From Parahoeflea alexandrii (GTDB lineage: Bacteria > Pseudomonadota > Alphaproteobacteria > Rhizobiales > Rhizobiaceae), in the NCBI RefSeq assembly GCF_024105735.1, contig NZ_JAAAML010000004.1:124001-188000 (forward strand): a stretch of 64,000 nt of DNA, written 5' to 3'. Position numbers and translations under genes: made by a program. Under the pieces are notes generated by a model that had not been told where the DNA came from, searched no databases, and saw nothing but the letters and a program-made list of their open reading frames with translations. This document shows positions 20,209-28,389 of the stretch, piece by piece (positions within the stretch are counted from its first letter, which is position 1; each line of letters starts with the position of its first letter).

Positions 20209-20843
20209 TGCGGATCAAGTTTCCTTCGATGAAGCGCGGCCTGGTCGCGATCCTGCGCGGCATCAAGCCAGATGAAACCGCCGGGATCGTCGACGGTCTT
20301 GTCGAAGCCGGTTTCACGGCCATCGAGATCCCGCTCAACTCGCCCGAGCCGTTCCGCTCTATCGAGATCGCTGTCAAGCGCGCGCCGAAAGAGGTGCTGA
20401 TCGGCGCCGGGACAGTGCTGTCGATCGAGGATGTCGACCGCCTCGAGAGCATCGGCGGACGGCTGATGGTCAGCCCCAATGTCGACCGCGAGGTGATCGC
20501 GCAGGCGGCGTCGCACGGCATGGTGACCATGCCCGGCGTGTTCACGCCGACCGAAGCCCTGGCAGCCTGCGCGGCAGGCGCCTCGGCGCTGAAGTTCTTT
20601 CCGGCCAGTGTCCTGGGTCCATCGGGCATCAGCGCCATTGGCGCGGTTCTTCCCAAGGACGTTCCGGTCGGGGCGGTGGGCGGTGTGTCGAACGAGGATT
20701 TCGCTGCCTACGCAAAGGTCGGCGTACGAACTTTCGGACTCGGCTCCAGTCTCTACAAGGCGGGTATGTCGGCAAACGAGGTTGCGCGCCGCGGTCGCGC
20801 GGCAATTGCCGCATATGATGCACTTGAGGGGAGCGGAACGTGA
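20205..20843 (+). CDS. dgoA: 2-dehydro-3-deoxy-6-phosphogalactonate aldolase
   Basis: This 212-residue class I aldolase of the KDPG/KHG family has the active-site glutamate in AIEIPLNSPEP and the Schiff-base lysine K130 in ALKFFPAS. It splits KDPGal into pyruvate and glyceraldehyde 3-phosphate. It overlaps DgoK by 4 bp and the lactonase gene by GTGA. Position beside DgoK argues for DgoA rather than the Entner-Doudoroff aldolase Eda. Confidence 0.9.
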   Translation: MMRIKFPSMKRGLVAILRGIKPDETAGIVDGLVEAGFTAIEIPLNSPEPFRSIEIAVKRAPKEVLIGAGTVLSIEDVDRLESIGGRLMVSPNVDREVIAQAASHGMVTMPGVFTPTEALAACAAGASALKFFPASVLGPSGISAIGAVLPKDVPVGAVGGVSNEDFAAYAKVGVRTFGLGSSLYKAGMSANEVARRGRAAIAAYDALEGSGT

Positions 20844-21730
20844 GCGCGAAAGAGATCACATTCTCGGGGACAAGGCTGAATGCCCCCGCCTGCATGCTGG
20901 GTGAAGGCCCCACCTATGACCCCCACACCGGCACGGCCTGGTGGTTCGATATCCTCGGGCGAAAGCTGTTTGAATACAGGCTCGCCTCCGATGCCCTCCA
21001 AGTCCACGATCTGTCGGTGATGGGCAGCGTTCTGGCGCGGGTTGACGATGACCGGCAGGTGATCGCCACGGAGACGGGCCTGCACCTGCGCCACAGATCG
21101 ACCGGCGAACTGGAACTGATAACCCCGATCGAGGCGGACAACGGCATGACGCGCTCGAATGACGGAAGGGTGCATCCCTGCGGCGCCCTGTGGTTCGGCA
21201 CCATGGGCAAGAGCGCCGAAAAACACGCCGGCGCGATCTACCATGTGGCGCGCGGGAAGGTGACAACGCTGTTTCCCGACATCACCATCCCCAACGCGAT
21301 CTGCTTCTCGCCCGACGGTGCGATCGCCTATTTCACCGACACGATGGCCGGCAAGCTGATGCGCGTGGCGATTGACCCGGCAACCGCCCTTCCCACCGGC
21401 TCACCCGAGATCTTCTTCGATCACCGCGGCGGCGACGGGGGGATCGATGGCGCGGTGTGCGACCGTGTCGGGATGATCTGGAACGCCCGCTGGGGCGCCG
21501 GATGCATCGACGGATACTCCGCGGATGGCGAGCGGATCCTCTCGCTGAAGGTGCCTGCCAGCCAGTCGAGCTGCCCGGCCTTTGTCGGTCCCGATGCTGA
21601 TCGGTTGCTGGTGACATCGGCGCGCGAAGGCCTGTCGGACGAAGCCCTTGCCGCTGATCCCGAGGCCGGTTCGACATTCCTGCTCGATCATCCGGTCAGG
21701 GGCCCGTTCGAGCCCGACTATATTCTCTGA
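20840..21730 (+). CDS. SMP-30/gluconolactonase family protein, probable galactonolactonase
   Basis: This 296-residue six-bladed propeller lactonase has a metal-binding Glu in LGEGPTYDP, Asn/Asp in TRSNDGRVHP, IPNAICFSPDG and a late D in DGAVCDRVG. The start codon is GTG at 20840, coupled to dgoA. It should hydrolyse the sugar lactone made by the dehydrogenase to the free aldonate. In this operon a galactonolactone is the natural substrate; arabinono- or gluconolactone activity is equally possible in the family. Confidence 0.8.
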   Translation: MSAKEITFSGTRLNAPACMLGEGPTYDPHTGTAWWFDILGRKLFEYRLASDALQVHDLSVMGSVLARVDDDRQVIATETGLHLRHRSTGELELITPIEADNGMTRSNDGRVHPCGALWFGTMGKSAEKHAGAIYHVARGKVTTLFPDITIPNAICFSPDGAIAYFTDTMAGKLMRVAIDPATALPTGSPEIFFDHRGGDGGIDGAVCDRVGMIWNARWGAGCIDGYSADGERILSLKVPASQSSCPAFVGPDADRLLVTSAREGLSDEALAADPEAGSTFLLDHPVRGPFEPDYIL

Positions 21731-21751
21731 CCTCACGCGGAGCCCGCCAAA

Positions 21752-23725
21752 ATGAACCGTACGCTCGGTGTCTGTTATTACCCGGAACACTGGCCGGAAA
21801 CCCAATGGGCGGACGACGCCGCGCGGATGGCCAGGCTCGGCCTTACCCATGTCCGCATCGGCGAGTTCGCCTGGTCGCGGCTTGAACCCAGGCGCGGCGC
21901 TTACGATTTCGACTGGCTGCGCCGCGCCATCGACACCTTGCATGGCGCGGGCCTGAAGGTGGTCCTGGGGACGCCGACCGCCACGCCGCCAAAATGGCTG
22001 GTGGACGAGATGCCGGACATGCTGCCGGTCGGCGCGGATGGTTCGGTGCGCGGGTTCGGCTCGCGCCGTCACTATGATTTTTCCCATGACGGCTATCTGG
22101 AAGAATGCAAGCGCATTACGCTTGCACTCGCCAGGGCCTTTGGGGAGCATCCCGGCATTGCCGCCTGGCAGACCGACAATGAATATGACTGCCACAACAC
22201 CACGCTGTCCTATTCTGCTGCGGCGCGCGCCGGTTTCCAGGCATGGCTGCAACGAAAATACCAGTCTCCCGATGCGCTCAACCGTGCCTGGGGTACGGTG
22301 TTCTGGTCGATGGAGGTGGCCGATTTCGGCGAGGTCGAACTGCCGAACCTGACGGTGACCGAAGCCAATCCGGCGCATGTGATGGACTTCCGCCGTTACG
22401 CCTCGGACATGGTGGTGCGCTTCAACAAGGCGCAGGCCGATATCATCCGGGCGCATTCGCCGGGCCGGGACGTGATCCACAACTTCATGGGCCGGACGCT
22501 GGCCTTCGATCATTTTGCTGTTGGCGCTGACCTCGATATTTCAAGCTGGGATTCCTATCCGCTCGGGTTTCTCGAAGACCGTTCCGACCAGAATGATGAC
22601 TGGAAGCGTCAGTTCGCCCGCGCCGGCGACCCGGATTTCCAGGCCTTCCACCACGATCTCTACCGCGCCACCTCGAAGGGACGCTGGTGGGTGATGGAAC
22701 AGCAGCCCGGACCGGTCAACTGGGCGCCTCACAATCCCGCACCGCGCGACGGCATGGTGCGGCTGTGGAGCTGGGAGGCCTTTGCCCACGGCGCCGAAAC
22801 GATGAGCTATTTTCGCTGGCGCCAGGCGCCCTTCGCGCAGGAGCAGATGCATGCGGGCCTGCTGCGGCCGGACTCGATCGAGGCCGAGGGTTATTTCGAG
22901 GCGGCGCAGGTGGCGAAGGAACTTGGCGAACTTGAGGGCGAGCTTGACGACAAGGCCGGGCTTGCCGATGTGGCGATCGTCTTCGACTATCCCTCCGCCT
23001 GGGCCTGGGAGATCCAGCCGCAGGGCCGTGAGTTCGACTATTTCCGGCTGGTGTTCGACTTCTACCGCAGCCTGCGGCGGCTTGGTCTTTCGGTCGACTT
23101 CGTGCCAGGCGATACGCCGAGTCTAGAAGGCTACAGGCTTGTCGTGATCCCCGGCCTGTTCACCTGGTCGCCGGCCCTGCTCGAAGCGATCAAGGCGCAT
23201 GACGGACATGTGCTGATCGGTCCCCGGTCCGGCTCGAAGACGGCGGATTTTGCCATTCCCCAAGGCCTGCCACCGGCATTGCCCGATGATCTACTCGGGG
23301 TACGGGTCGCCCGGATCGAGACATTGCGGGCGGATACGCCGGTTCCCATACAGGGCGGCGGAACCTTCCAGTTCTGGCGTGAGTACCTCGAGGTGAATGC
23401 TGAGACCGAAACTATCCTGTCCGCCAAGGATGGGGTTCCGGCACTCGTGGCCAAGGGAAATTGCCACTATCTTGGCGGCTGGCCGGATGCTGACTTGCTG
23501 TTGGAAATCCTTCAAGGGCTGTCCGCCAATGCAGGCCTCTCCGTACGGGAGCTGCCTGACGAGGTTCGGCTGCGGCGGCACGGCCATCATGTCTTCGCGT
23601 TCAACTATGGCGCGACACCATTCGACCTTACCGATTTAGGCTGGAGCCGGGAGCCTTTGCTAGGCAGTCGCAGGCTCGAGCCCTCGGGCGTCGCTGTCAC
23701 GCAGCTATCAGACGCCGGGTACTGA
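21752..23725 (+). CDS. Beta-galactosidase, glycoside hydrolase family 42
   Basis: This 657-residue GH42 enzyme begins with the typical LGVCYYPEHWPE segment. The acid/base is Glu144 (QTDNEYDCH) and the nucleophile Glu316 (WWVMEQQPGPVNW). The C-terminal trimerisation and beta-sandwich domains are present, so it is full length. There is no signal peptide, so it cleaves imported beta-galactosides such as lactose or galactan fragments to galactose. It is last in the galactoside operon, 21 bp after the lactonase gene, and ends 24 bp from the convergent oxidoreductase gene with no clear terminator. Confidence 0.9.
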   Translation: MNRTLGVCYYPEHWPETQWADDAARMARLGLTHVRIGEFAWSRLEPRRGAYDFDWLRRAIDTLHGAGLKVVLGTPTATPPKWLVDEMPDMLPVGADGSVRGFGSRRHYDFSHDGYLEECKRITLALARAFGEHPGIAAWQTDNEYDCHNTTLSYSAAARAGFQAWLQRKYQSPDALNRAWGTVFWSMEVADFGEVELPNLTVTEANPAHVMDFRRYASDMVVRFNKAQADIIRAHSPGRDVIHNFMGRTLAFDHFAVGADLDISSWDSYPLGFLEDRSDQNDDWKRQFARAGDPDFQAFHHDLYRATSKGRWWVMEQQPGPVNWAPHNPAPRDGMVRLWSWEAFAHGAETMSYFRWRQAPFAQEQMHAGLLRPDSIEAEGYFEAAQVAKELGELEGELDDKAGLADVAIVFDYPSAWAWEIQPQGREFDYFRLVFDFYRSLRRLGLSVDFVPGDTPSLEGYRLVVIPGLFTWSPALLEAIKAHDGHVLIGPRSGSKTADFAIPQGLPPALPDDLLGVRVARIETLRADTPVPIQGGGTFQFWREYLEVNAETETILSAKDGVPALVAKGNCHYLGGWPDADLLLEILQGLSANAGLSVRELPDEVRLRRHGHHVFAFNYGATPFDLTDLGWSREPLLGSRRLEPSGVAVTQLSDAGY

Positions 23726-23749
23726 TCCACAGGAGGCCCTGACACTAGC

Positions 23750-25798
23750 CTAGATCTCCTTCACCAGCCTCAGCGCGTCATAGATGGCAGCATGGGTGTT
23801 GCGAGCTGCGATCGCGTCGCCGATGCGGAACAGCTGGAAGCCCGGACCATCCGAGGGGCCACCATTCAGTGTCTGCGGTTTGCCTGCAATGAAGGCGTCG
23901 TAGTCGACCTGGCCGAGATTGCTCGAGTGCGGCTTGAGCTCGAAATAGAGCTCATCGAGCGGCAGCGTGCCGTGATTGATGACGATCTGATCGAAATTGC
24001 GGGTCTTGGCGAGCGGCATGTAATCGCTGCCGATGGTGGCCTTGAGCCGGTTGCCGTCGCGCTCCACGGAGGTCAGACGGTAGGTGACGGTGAAGGTCAC
24101 CTCCTTGTCCTGCAACGAGCGCATATAGGGGACCAGGTTCATCGCCATCACGTCGGGCGCGAAGCTGCGGTCGGGGGTCATGATCTCGACCGAGGCGCCG
24201 GCCTGAGCTGCCACTTCAGCCGCCTGCAGCCCTGAATGGTCACCGGCGTCGTCATAGATCAGCACCTGTTTTCCCGGTTTGACATCGCCCGAGATCAGGT
24301 CCCAGCTGGAGACCACCAGATCGTTGCCCGCTTCCAGAACTTCCGTGTGCGGCAGACCGCCGGTGGCGATGATCACCACGTCCGGATTCTCGGCGATCAC
24401 GTCTTCGGCTTCTGCCCAGGTGTTGAAACGGAACTCGACATCGCGGGCGGCGCATTGCGCCATGCGCCATTCGATGATGCCGATCATCTCCTTGCGGCGC
24501 TGGTTCTGGGCGGTGAGCCGGATCTGCCCTCCCGCATCGGGCTGCGCCTCGAACACCGTGACCTTATGCCCGCGCTCGGCTGCGACACGGGCCGCCTCAA
24601 GGCCTGCAGGCCCTGCCCCAACGATCACGACGCGCTTCGAAGTCTCGGCGCGCGGGATTGTGTGGGGCATGGTCAGCTCGCGACCAGTGGCGGGATTGTG
24701 GATGCAAAGCGCATCTCCCGCCTGATAAATGCGGTCGAGGCAATAGGTGGCGCCGACGCAGGGCCTTATGTCGTCCTCGCGGCCTTCCATGATCTTCCTG
24801 ACCAGATGCGGATCGGCCATATGCGCCCGGGTCATGCCGATCATGTCGAGCTTGCCGCTTGCGATCGCATGGCGCGCGGTGGCCACATCGGGAATCCGGG
24901 CTGCGTGGAAGGTCGGCAGCCCGACCTCGGCGCGAATGCGGCCGGCGAAATCGAGATGCGGGGCCGAGCGCATGCCCTGCACAGGAATCACATCGGTCAT
25001 CGCCGGATCGGTGTGGATCTGGCCGCGGATAACATTGAGGAAATCGACCTGGCCTGACGCCTTGAACATGTGGCCGATGGCGACGCCCTCTTCCTCGTCG
25101 ATCCCGCCTTTGGCCGTCTCGTCGGCGGTGTAACGGATGCCGACGAGCAGCTTGTCTCCAACCCTTGCCCTGATCGCAGCCACAACATCGAGCGCGAAGC
25201 GGGCGCGGTTTTCAAGGCTGCCGCCATAGGGTCCGTCGAGCTCATTGGTAAGCGGCGACATGAACTGGTCCATCAGGTGGCCATAGCATTCGAGCTCGAT
25301 GCCATCGAGCCCGGCCGCGGCCATGCGCTCGGCCGCGTCGGCATAGTCGGTGATGACGCGCGCGATGTCCCAGTCTTCCATCTTCTTGGGAAACGCCCGA
25401 TGCGCCGGTTCGCGCTGGTGGCTGGTCGACAGTGCCGGCAGCCAGTCGCCCTTGTTCCAGTGAGTGCGGCGGCCGAGATGGGTCAGCTGGATCATCACCG
25501 CGCAGCCATGCTCGTGGCACTCGTCGGTGAGCTTTCTCATCCAGCCGACGACTTCATCCTTGTAGGCGAGCACATTGTTGAACACCGGCGGACTGTCTTT
25601 CGAGACCGCCGCCGAGCCTGCCGTCATGGTCATGGCTATACCAGCCCTGGCGCGTTCGACATGATAGGCGCGGTAGCGGTCCTTCGGCATGCCGTCTTCC
25701 GGATAGGCCGGTTCGTGACTGGTGGTCATAATCCGGTTCTTCAGCGTCAGGTGCTTGAGCTGATAGGGTTGCAGCAGCGGGTCGTTCAGGGTTGCCAT
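23750..25798 (-). CDS. NADH:flavin oxidoreductase/N-methyl demethylase-like (TMADH/2,4-dienoyl-CoA reductase family)
   Basis: This 682-residue two-part flavoenzyme has an N-terminal FMN-binding TIM barrel (about 1-370) with YGHLMDQFMSPLTNEL and YGGSLENRARF. The C-terminal FAD/NAD(P) domain starts at VVIVGAGPAGLEAAR near 389. The iron-sulfur region reads RPCVGATYC near 347-353 with a further Cys near 362; the usual second cysteine is an alanine, so a standard 4Fe-4S set is incomplete. Relatives include trimethylamine dehydrogenase, dienoyl-CoA reductase and rhizobial N-methylproline demethylases. ATG 25798 follows AGGGGGATCC. It lies 16 bp after the MttB-like gene, implying one operon acting on an N-methylated compound. 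Confidence 0.75.
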   Translation of the reverse strand: MATLNDPLLQPYQLKHLTLKNRIMTTSHEPAYPEDGMPKDRYRAYHVERARAGIAMTMTAGSAAVSKDSPPVFNNVLAYKDEVVGWMRKLTDECHEHGCAVMIQLTHLGRRTHWNKGDWLPALSTSHQREPAHRAFPKKMEDWDIARVITDYADAAERMAAAGLDGIELECYGHLMDQFMSPLTNELDGPYGGSLENRARFALDVVAAIRARVGDKLLVGIRYTADETAKGGIDEEEGVAIGHMFKASGQVDFLNVIRGQIHTDPAMTDVIPVQGMRSAPHLDFAGRIRAEVGLPTFHAARIPDVATARHAIASGKLDMIGMTRAHMADPHLVRKIMEGREDDIRPCVGATYCLDRIYQAGDALCIHNPATGRELTMPHTIPRAETSKRVVIVGAGPAGLEAARVAAERGHKVTVFEAQPDAGGQIRLTAQNQRRKEMIGIIEWRMAQCAARDVEFRFNTWAEAEDVIAENPDVVIIATGGLPHTEVLEAGNDLVVSSWDLISGDVKPGKQVLIYDDAGDHSGLQAAEVAAQAGASVEIMTPDRSFAPDVMAMNLVPYMRSLQDKEVTFTVTYRLTSVERDGNRLKATIGSDYMPLAKTRNFDQIVINHGTLPLDELYFELKPHSSNLGQVDYDAFIAGKPQTLNGGPSDGPGFQLFRIGDAIAARNTHAAIYDALRLVKEI

Positions 25799-25814
25799 GG
25801 ATCCCCCTTTCTTG

Positions 25815-27386
25815 TCAGTACCAGGCGTCGGCCTGAGCGGCCTTGGTGCGCTCCATATACTCCAAAAGCGCCTGGTCTGTCGCTTCGTCCATGGGCGGCG
25901 CCTCATAGTCGGCCAGCGTCTGCTTCCAGCGCTTGTTGGCACGGCTTGCAGCGTCGGTGCGTCCGGCGATGTCCCATTTCTCGAATGGTTCATTGTCGGC
26001 GATCGCCGAGTCCCAGAAGGCGGTCTGGTAGTTTTCCATTGTGTGGGCGCAACCGAGGAAATGCTTGCCGACCCCGACTTCGCGGAAGGCATCGAGCGCC
26101 AACGTGTTGTCGTCGACCACCACGCCGGCCAGATAGGAATGCAGCGCACCACAGAAATCGGCATCCATGACGAATTTCTCGTAGGACATCGACAAGAGCC
26201 CGTCGAGAAAACCGGCGGAATGCAGGATGAAATTTGCCCCGCAATGCACCGCCGAAAGCATCGACATGGTGCCCTCGTTCATGGCCTGCGCATCGGGCAG
26301 CTTGGAATTGGAGAAATTGCCGGCGCAGCGCAGGGGCAGGTTCAACCGCCGCGCCAGCTGTCCGATCACCATCGAACCAATGGCGGGTTCGGGCGTTCCA
26401 AAGGTGGGCGAACCCGAGCGCAGGGACATGGAGGAGAGGAAATTGCCGAAAATCACCGGCGCGCCCTTGCGCTCGAGCTGGGTCAGCGCGCAGCCAGCCA
26501 TGGTTTCGGCCAGCGACTGGGCGATCGCGCCGGCATTGGTGACCGGCCCCATAGCTCCGCCCAGAATGAACGGCACGATGACGGCGGCCTGGTTGGCGCG
26601 GGCATAGGCCCTGAGCGCGTGGGTCATGGTTCCGTCCCAGACCAGCGGCGAGTTGACGTTGACGTTGCCCAGGATGACGCAGTTGCGGTCGACAAAATCA
26701 CGGCCGAACACGATCCGCGCCATCTCGATCGATTCCTCGGCCCGGTTTTCGGCGGTGACCGATCCCATGAAACAGCGGTCGGAATACTTCAGATGGGCAT
26801 AGACCATGTCGAGATGGCGCTTGTTGACCGGCACATCCACCGGCTCGCAGATCGTGCCGCCGGAATGATGCAGCCAGGGGCTTGATTGCGCCAGCTTTAT
26901 GAAGTTGCGGAAATCCTCGATAGTGCCGTAGCGGCGGCCCTTGTCCAGATCCATCACGAAGGGCGAACCGTAGGCCGGAGCGAAGACCACGCTTTTGCCG
27001 CCGATCTCGACATTGTTGGCGGGATTGCGCGCATGTTGTGTGAAGCTCGCTGGTGCTGATTTGAGGATCTCGCGCAGCATGCCCGGCTCGAATCTCACCA
27101 ACAGCCCATCGACATCGGCACCGGCCGATTTCCAGTGCTCAAGCGCGACAGGATCATCGCGGAACTCGATGCCGATCTCGGCAAGGATCCGGTCTGCGGT
27201 ATCCTCGATCCGGAGAAGGCTTTCCTCACCCATGATGTCGTAGGTGGGAATATTGCGGATGATATAGGGTGCCTTATGGTGCAGAGGCTGCGCGCCCTGT
27301 CCAGCCCTGCGGCCGTCGCGTCCGCCGGCCCGCTCCCGCCGCTGCCCTCTTGACCCCCTCGGTTCCGCGATATCTGCAGTATCCAT
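25815..27386 (-). CDS. Trimethylamine methyltransferase (MttB) superfamily protein, non-pyrrolysine
   Basis: This 523-residue TIM-barrel methyltransferase of the MttB superfamily includes VIFGNFLSSMSLRSGSP, FGTPEPAIGSMVIGQLARR and the C-terminal LGCAHTMENY. The frame contains no in-frame stop, so it lacks the pyrrolysine codon of true MttB and belongs with glycine-betaine-type relatives such as MtgB. Such enzymes move a methyl group from a quaternary amine to a corrinoid protein, but no corrinoid protein gene is nearby. ATG 27386 is chosen; the frame to 27575 runs into the divergent LysR gene. A 45-residue RG-rich head precedes the conserved part. It is first gene of the operon with the flavin oxidoreductase. 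Confidence 0.75.
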   Translation of the reverse strand: MDTADIAEPRGSRGQRRERAGGRDGRRAGQGAQPLHHKAPYIIRNIPTYDIMGEESLLRIEDTADRILAEIGIEFRDDPVALEHWKSAGADVDGLLVRFEPGMLREILKSAPASFTQHARNPANNVEIGGKSVVFAPAYGSPFVMDLDKGRRYGTIEDFRNFIKLAQSSPWLHHSGGTICEPVDVPVNKRHLDMVYAHLKYSDRCFMGSVTAENRAEESIEMARIVFGRDFVDRNCVILGNVNVNSPLVWDGTMTHALRAYARANQAAVIVPFILGGAMGPVTNAGAIAQSLAETMAGCALTQLERKGAPVIFGNFLSSMSLRSGSPTFGTPEPAIGSMVIGQLARRLNLPLRCAGNFSNSKLPDAQAMNEGTMSMLSAVHCGANFILHSAGFLDGLLSMSYEKFVMDADFCGALHSYLAGVVVDDNTLALDAFREVGVGKHFLGCAHTMENYQTAFWDSAIADNEPFEKWDIAGRTDAASRANKRWKQTLADYEAPPMDEATDQALLEYMERTKAAQADAWY

Positions 27387-27416
27387 GCTCAACCCTCCGC
27401 ACGGCAAGTCTAGGAT

Positions 27417-27431
27417 CATTGCCAAGCAATG
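27417..27431. promoter_or_regulatory. 15-bp inverted repeat, candidate LysR operator
   Basis: CATTGC (27417-27422), CAA, then GCAATG (27426-27431) form an exact inverted repeat that contains the T-N11-A pattern of LysR boxes. It lies in the 85-bp space between the divergent mttB-like and lysR genes, 31 bp from the former start and 41 bp from the latter. Binding is inferred. Confidence 0.55.
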
Positions 27432-27471
27432 TAATGCTGGAAAATTCATGTGTGTTGGATAAGGTGAGCTT

Positions 27472-28389
27472 ATGGACAACCTTCGGCATCTATTGCCCTC
27501 GGCGGGCAATCTCATTGTCTTTGAAGCGGCCGGGCGGCAGCTCAGCTTCACCAGGGCGGCGCAGGAACTGGGCATGACCCAGGCTGCGGTCAGCTACGCG
27601 ATCCGGTCGCTCGAAAGCCAGCTCGGAACCACGCTGTTTCACAGGGCGCACCGGGCCGTGACGTTGACAGAGGCGGGCCGACGCTTTCATGCCGACGTCA
27701 GTCTCGGCTTGAGCCATATTCGCAGATCGGCCGAGGACATGCGAGCGCGCGGCCGGGCCAACACGGTGACGCTGGCCGCGTCGACCGCATTTGCCTCGCT
27801 CTGGATGCTGCCACGGCTGCACCGGTTGCGGGACGACCTGCCCGACATCGATCTGCGCATCCAGACCGCCGATCGCGATATCGATATCCGCAACGAGAAC
27901 ATCGAACTGGGCGTGCGCGGCGGGCGGCCTGAAGACTGGCCGGATTACGAGAGTGCGCTGATCGCGCCTGAAGTGATCTGGGCGGTGGCAAGTTCCGCCT
28001 ACCTCGACAAGCACGGCATGCCGGAATCTGTCGCCCATCTGACCCAGCACAGGCTGATACATCTTGAGGAACCGTTTCGCAGCGCCTGCGACTGGCGGCA
28101 GTGGTTGACGAGTGCGGGCATCAATGGAGTGACTGCAAACCGGGGACTGGCCATCAACGACTATGTCCTGGTGATCCAGGCGGTGATGGAAGGTCAGGGC
28201 GTGGCGCTGGGCTGGCAGCATCTTACCGAACGGCTGGTCGCTTCAGGCCTGCTGCGCAAGGTAACGGATCACCGGCTGGTTACCGGGGCCGCGTTCCATG
28301 TGATCTGGCCAAAAGGACGGCCGCTCTCATCACAATCAAAACTGGTTCTGGACTGGCTTGCAGACGAGGGGCGCGAGGTCAGCGAATGA
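27472..28389 (+). CDS. LysR-family transcriptional regulator (GcvA-like)
   Basis: This 305-residue regulator has an N-terminal helix-turn-helix at about 18-65 (FTRAAQELGMTQAAVSYAI) and a LysR substrate-binding domain (about 90-300; ELGVRGGRPEDWP resembles GcvA-type regulators). It is divergent from the mttB-like/oxidoreductase operon and probably activates it in response to the substrate. Its 3' end overlaps the convergent GGDEF-EAL gene by 11 bp. Confidence 0.85.
   Translation: MDNLRHLLPSAGNLIVFEAAGRQLSFTRAAQELGMTQAAVSYAIRSLESQLGTTLFHRAHRAVTLTEAGRRFHADVSLGLSHIRRSAEDMRARGRANTVTLAASTAFASLWMLPRLHRLRDDLPDIDLRIQTADRDIDIRNENIELGVRGGRPEDWPDYESALIAPEVIWAVASSAYLDKHGMPESVAHLTQHRLIHLEEPFRSACDWRQWLTSAGINGVTANRGLAINDYVLVIQAVMEGQGVALGWQHLTERLVASGLLRKVTDHRLVTGAAFHVIWPKGRPLSSQSKLVLDWLADEGREVSE

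Noticed and set aside
25815-27386. MttB-like gene considered as a pyrrolysine protein
   Set aside because: The frame has no internal TAG and no pyl genes are present.
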